64,000 nt of DNA from a virus, in IMG/VR virus record IMGVR_UViG_3300031537_000001, positions 29,293 through 93,292 of that record; one strand, 5' to 3'. Both the position numbers and the translations under genes were made by a program. Positions 62,580-64,000 of this stretch are shown here, piece after piece. The notes under the pieces were generated by a model that did no database searches, was not told where the DNA came from, and saw only the letters and a program-made list of their open reading frames with translations. Position 1 is the stretch's first letter, and each line of letters opens with the position of its first letter.

Positions 62580-63964
62580 TATTCAGGTGTTTCAGTTAAA
62601 TAATCATTATTCGTAATATAAAAATCGGATATACTCATATGTCCGGTATATCCACCGGAACTTGAAATTCTCATTAAAAAGAACCTTGCTTCTAATGTAG
62701 CAATATTTGATTCTAATAAAATACTCCACTCACTTCCAGTCCAGTAGCTTACAATTACTTCTCCTGTCGAATAGGTATGTTTGATTTTTACTCTTGTATT
62801 TCTTGCAACAGACGATTCATAACTATCTATAACTGAGCCATCTTCTTTAGTCACTGCTCTTATATTGTTGTATCCTGAAGATGATTTCGTTATCAGGATA
62901 CTATCATCAGTGTCTGCATCAGAAGTTACAACAAAATTAAACGATATTGTAGAAAGATTGTTCCAATCGACAATGAAATTAAATACTAAAATATTATCTG
63001 TAAATGAGTTAGAGTATACTCCAGTAAAATAAGAATGTGCTGCCGTTGTGGTTACTGATAAAGTTAAAAATCCAACTGTTTGAGCTAACTCAATTCCGGC
63101 AGGTGGACTATTGACATTCCAAATATCTGTATCAATACTGGTATCTGGGAAATCATCTTGCATTAATATAGTTAAGCTCGCTTCTGTTGTTGCATTTTCA
63201 GTATTAGAGTATTCAGAATCTACCGTAGTAATTCCATTTCCCACATCCTTAACTTTGAAAAAATATTCTGTATCATTGTCAAGTCCTGTTACTGACTTGG
63301 TTGTTGCATCTGCACTTGCTGTCGTTGTTTGCGGGTCTGAATCGAATGTATCAACTGTGTCATAAGTGATTTCCACACTTTCCTCTTGTGGGTCTGAATT
63401 TGGGTCAGTGAATACCAAATCTATTTGGCCCATTCCATTAGCGGTTGCCGAAGTCAATACAGGTGCTGTTAATTGAGTAGGCTCGACATATAGAGTAGAA
63501 TCTAAGACGATAAGATTGTATTTTTCATTACTTACATCTGAACATTCTAAAACAAATCTATATCTTTCACCATTTACAGGTGTAAAAATACGTCCTACGA
63601 ACGTACCGTTAATTGTATTATTAATTATTGATTCTGCCCCACTTGGAAATATGATTGTATTTCCATCCGAAACAACTATTCTTGAAGTAACTTTGCCGAA
63701 AATTGCACCCGTCCAGTCAATTGTAAGTACAATAGCTCCGCTTTGTGTGTGTGCATTTTCATTGAATGAACCATAATTATTGTCGAAAGTTATTTCTGTA
63801 TTCCAGGCCTGTGCTTGGTCTAATGTTCCTCCACCTCCGTCTTTAAGAGAATAAATTTTTATCTCATCTATAGTAACTTCATATATAAATCCATCCTTAT
63901 CTAATACAGAAAAATACTCTTCCCCGGTTGGACCTTCCGGTAATATTCTACCTTTTCTTCCCAT
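62579..63964 (-). CDS. FnIII/lectin-like tail fibre protein (461 aa)
   Basis: The N-terminus (KGRILPEGPTGEEYFSVLDK) resembles a tail-attachment peptide. A fibronectin type III domain follows (PVLTSATANGMGQIDLVF through NDTEYFFKVKD), then a concanavalin/LamG-like sandwich (FPDTSIDTDIWNV, YNNIRAVTKEDGSVIDSY, WTGSEWSILLESNIATLEA). Such fibres bind host surface sugars or proteins. The gene is at the right edge, and its promoter is not in the window. The 36 bases beyond it (63965-64000) hold no clear element. Confidence 0.7.
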   Translation of the reverse strand: MGRKGRILPEGPTGEEYFSVLDKDGFIYEVTIDEIKIYSLKDGGGGTLDQAQAWNTEITFDNNYGSFNENAHTQSGAIVLTIDWTGAIFGKVTSRIVVSDGNTIIFPSGAESIINNTINGTFVGRIFTPVNGERYRFVLECSDVSNEKYNLIVLDSTLYVEPTQLTAPVLTSATANGMGQIDLVFTDPNSDPQEESVEITYDTVDTFDSDPQTTTASADATTKSVTGLDNDTEYFFKVKDVGNGITTVDSEYSNTENATTEASLTILMQDDFPDTSIDTDIWNVNSPPAGIELAQTVGFLTLSVTTTAAHSYFTGVYSNSFTDNILVFNFIVDWNNLSTISFNFVVTSDADTDDSILITKSSSGYNNIRAVTKEDGSVIDSYESSVARNTRVKIKHTYSTGEVIVSYWTGSEWSILLESNIATLEARFFLMRISSSGGYTGHMSISDFYITNNDYLTETPE

Positions 63965-64000
63965 AATTTACCGTATTACATATTTACCATTAATAATCCA

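Noticed and set aside
62579-64000. Short + strand frames in the lectin-like gene (for example 63111-63365)
   Set aside because: They are shadows of the - strand fibre gene, whose protein has clear FnIII and lectin-like domains.
1-64000. CRISPR array or transposase
   Set aside because: No regularly spaced repeats and no recognisable transposase or integrase in any reading frame.

Overview
The window is most consistent with a piece of a large, AT-rich, lytic double-stranded DNA phage of the crAss-like group (Crassvirales) infecting a member of the Bacteroidota. The main grounds are: a giant virion-type open reading frame carrying the DFDVD metal-binding motif of the crAss-like virion RNA polymerase; a P22-like tail-tube gene followed by a very large tail-stabilisation-type gene; a replication set of family A DNA polymerase, DnaB, DnaG-type primase, SF2 helicase, Sak4-like ATPase, PDDEXK nuclease and 5' nuclease; and start codons in A/T-rich contexts that mostly lack a Shine-Dalgarno sequence, as is usual in Bacteroidota. 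The standard genetic code fits, since TAA, TAG and TGA all end genes. No terminase, portal or major capsid gene was recognised, so the genome extends beyond both edges.

Layout. (1) 1-1334: the end of a ClpX-like unfoldase gene and three small genes. (2) 1335-1536: a noncoding gap with a 12-bp long-range stem (possible structured RNA) and a strong intrinsic terminator. (3) 1537-16489: the replication and recombination block on the + strand, tightly packed with ATGA and TAATG overlaps, including a rIIA/rIIB-like pair. (4) 16528-22409: lysozyme, a large modular unknown protein, a dNMP kinase with an embedded zinc ribbon, membrane proteins and small genes. (5) 22410-24310: an accessory island with less tightly packed genes, GC-rich hairpins, a 13-bp inverted repeat flanking one gene, a degenerate direct repeat and a frame-broken gene. 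It closes with a strong terminator, followed by a Bacteroidota-like promoter. (6) 24361-56236: the virion block on the + strand. It holds connector or ring proteins, tail tube, stabilisation protein, ejection or cargo candidates, two giant proteins of about 1,600 and 2,823 residues, a complete FtnA-type ferritin, an NlpC/P60-like protein, an M23 lipoprotein peptidase, a SLOG-like/SF1 helicase fusion and a 1,281-residue virion-type protein. (7) 56231-63964: the host-recognition block on the - strand, with FnIII/lectin-like fibre, two beta-helix spikes, a glycine-rich adhesin, a membrane coiled-coil protein and a cupin-like protein. It is convergent with, and overlaps, the end of the virion block.

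How the parts fit. By analogy with studied crAss-like phages, the giant polymerase would travel in the capsid and transcribe early genes after ejection, and the replication block then copies the genome. The peptidoglycan enzymes may serve entry (NlpC/P60-like, M23) and exit (GH24). The least expected item is the ferritin: it keeps every ferroxidase-centre residue and sits between the polymerase/protease gene and the wall-degrading genes. These roles are inferred from sequence and position only.
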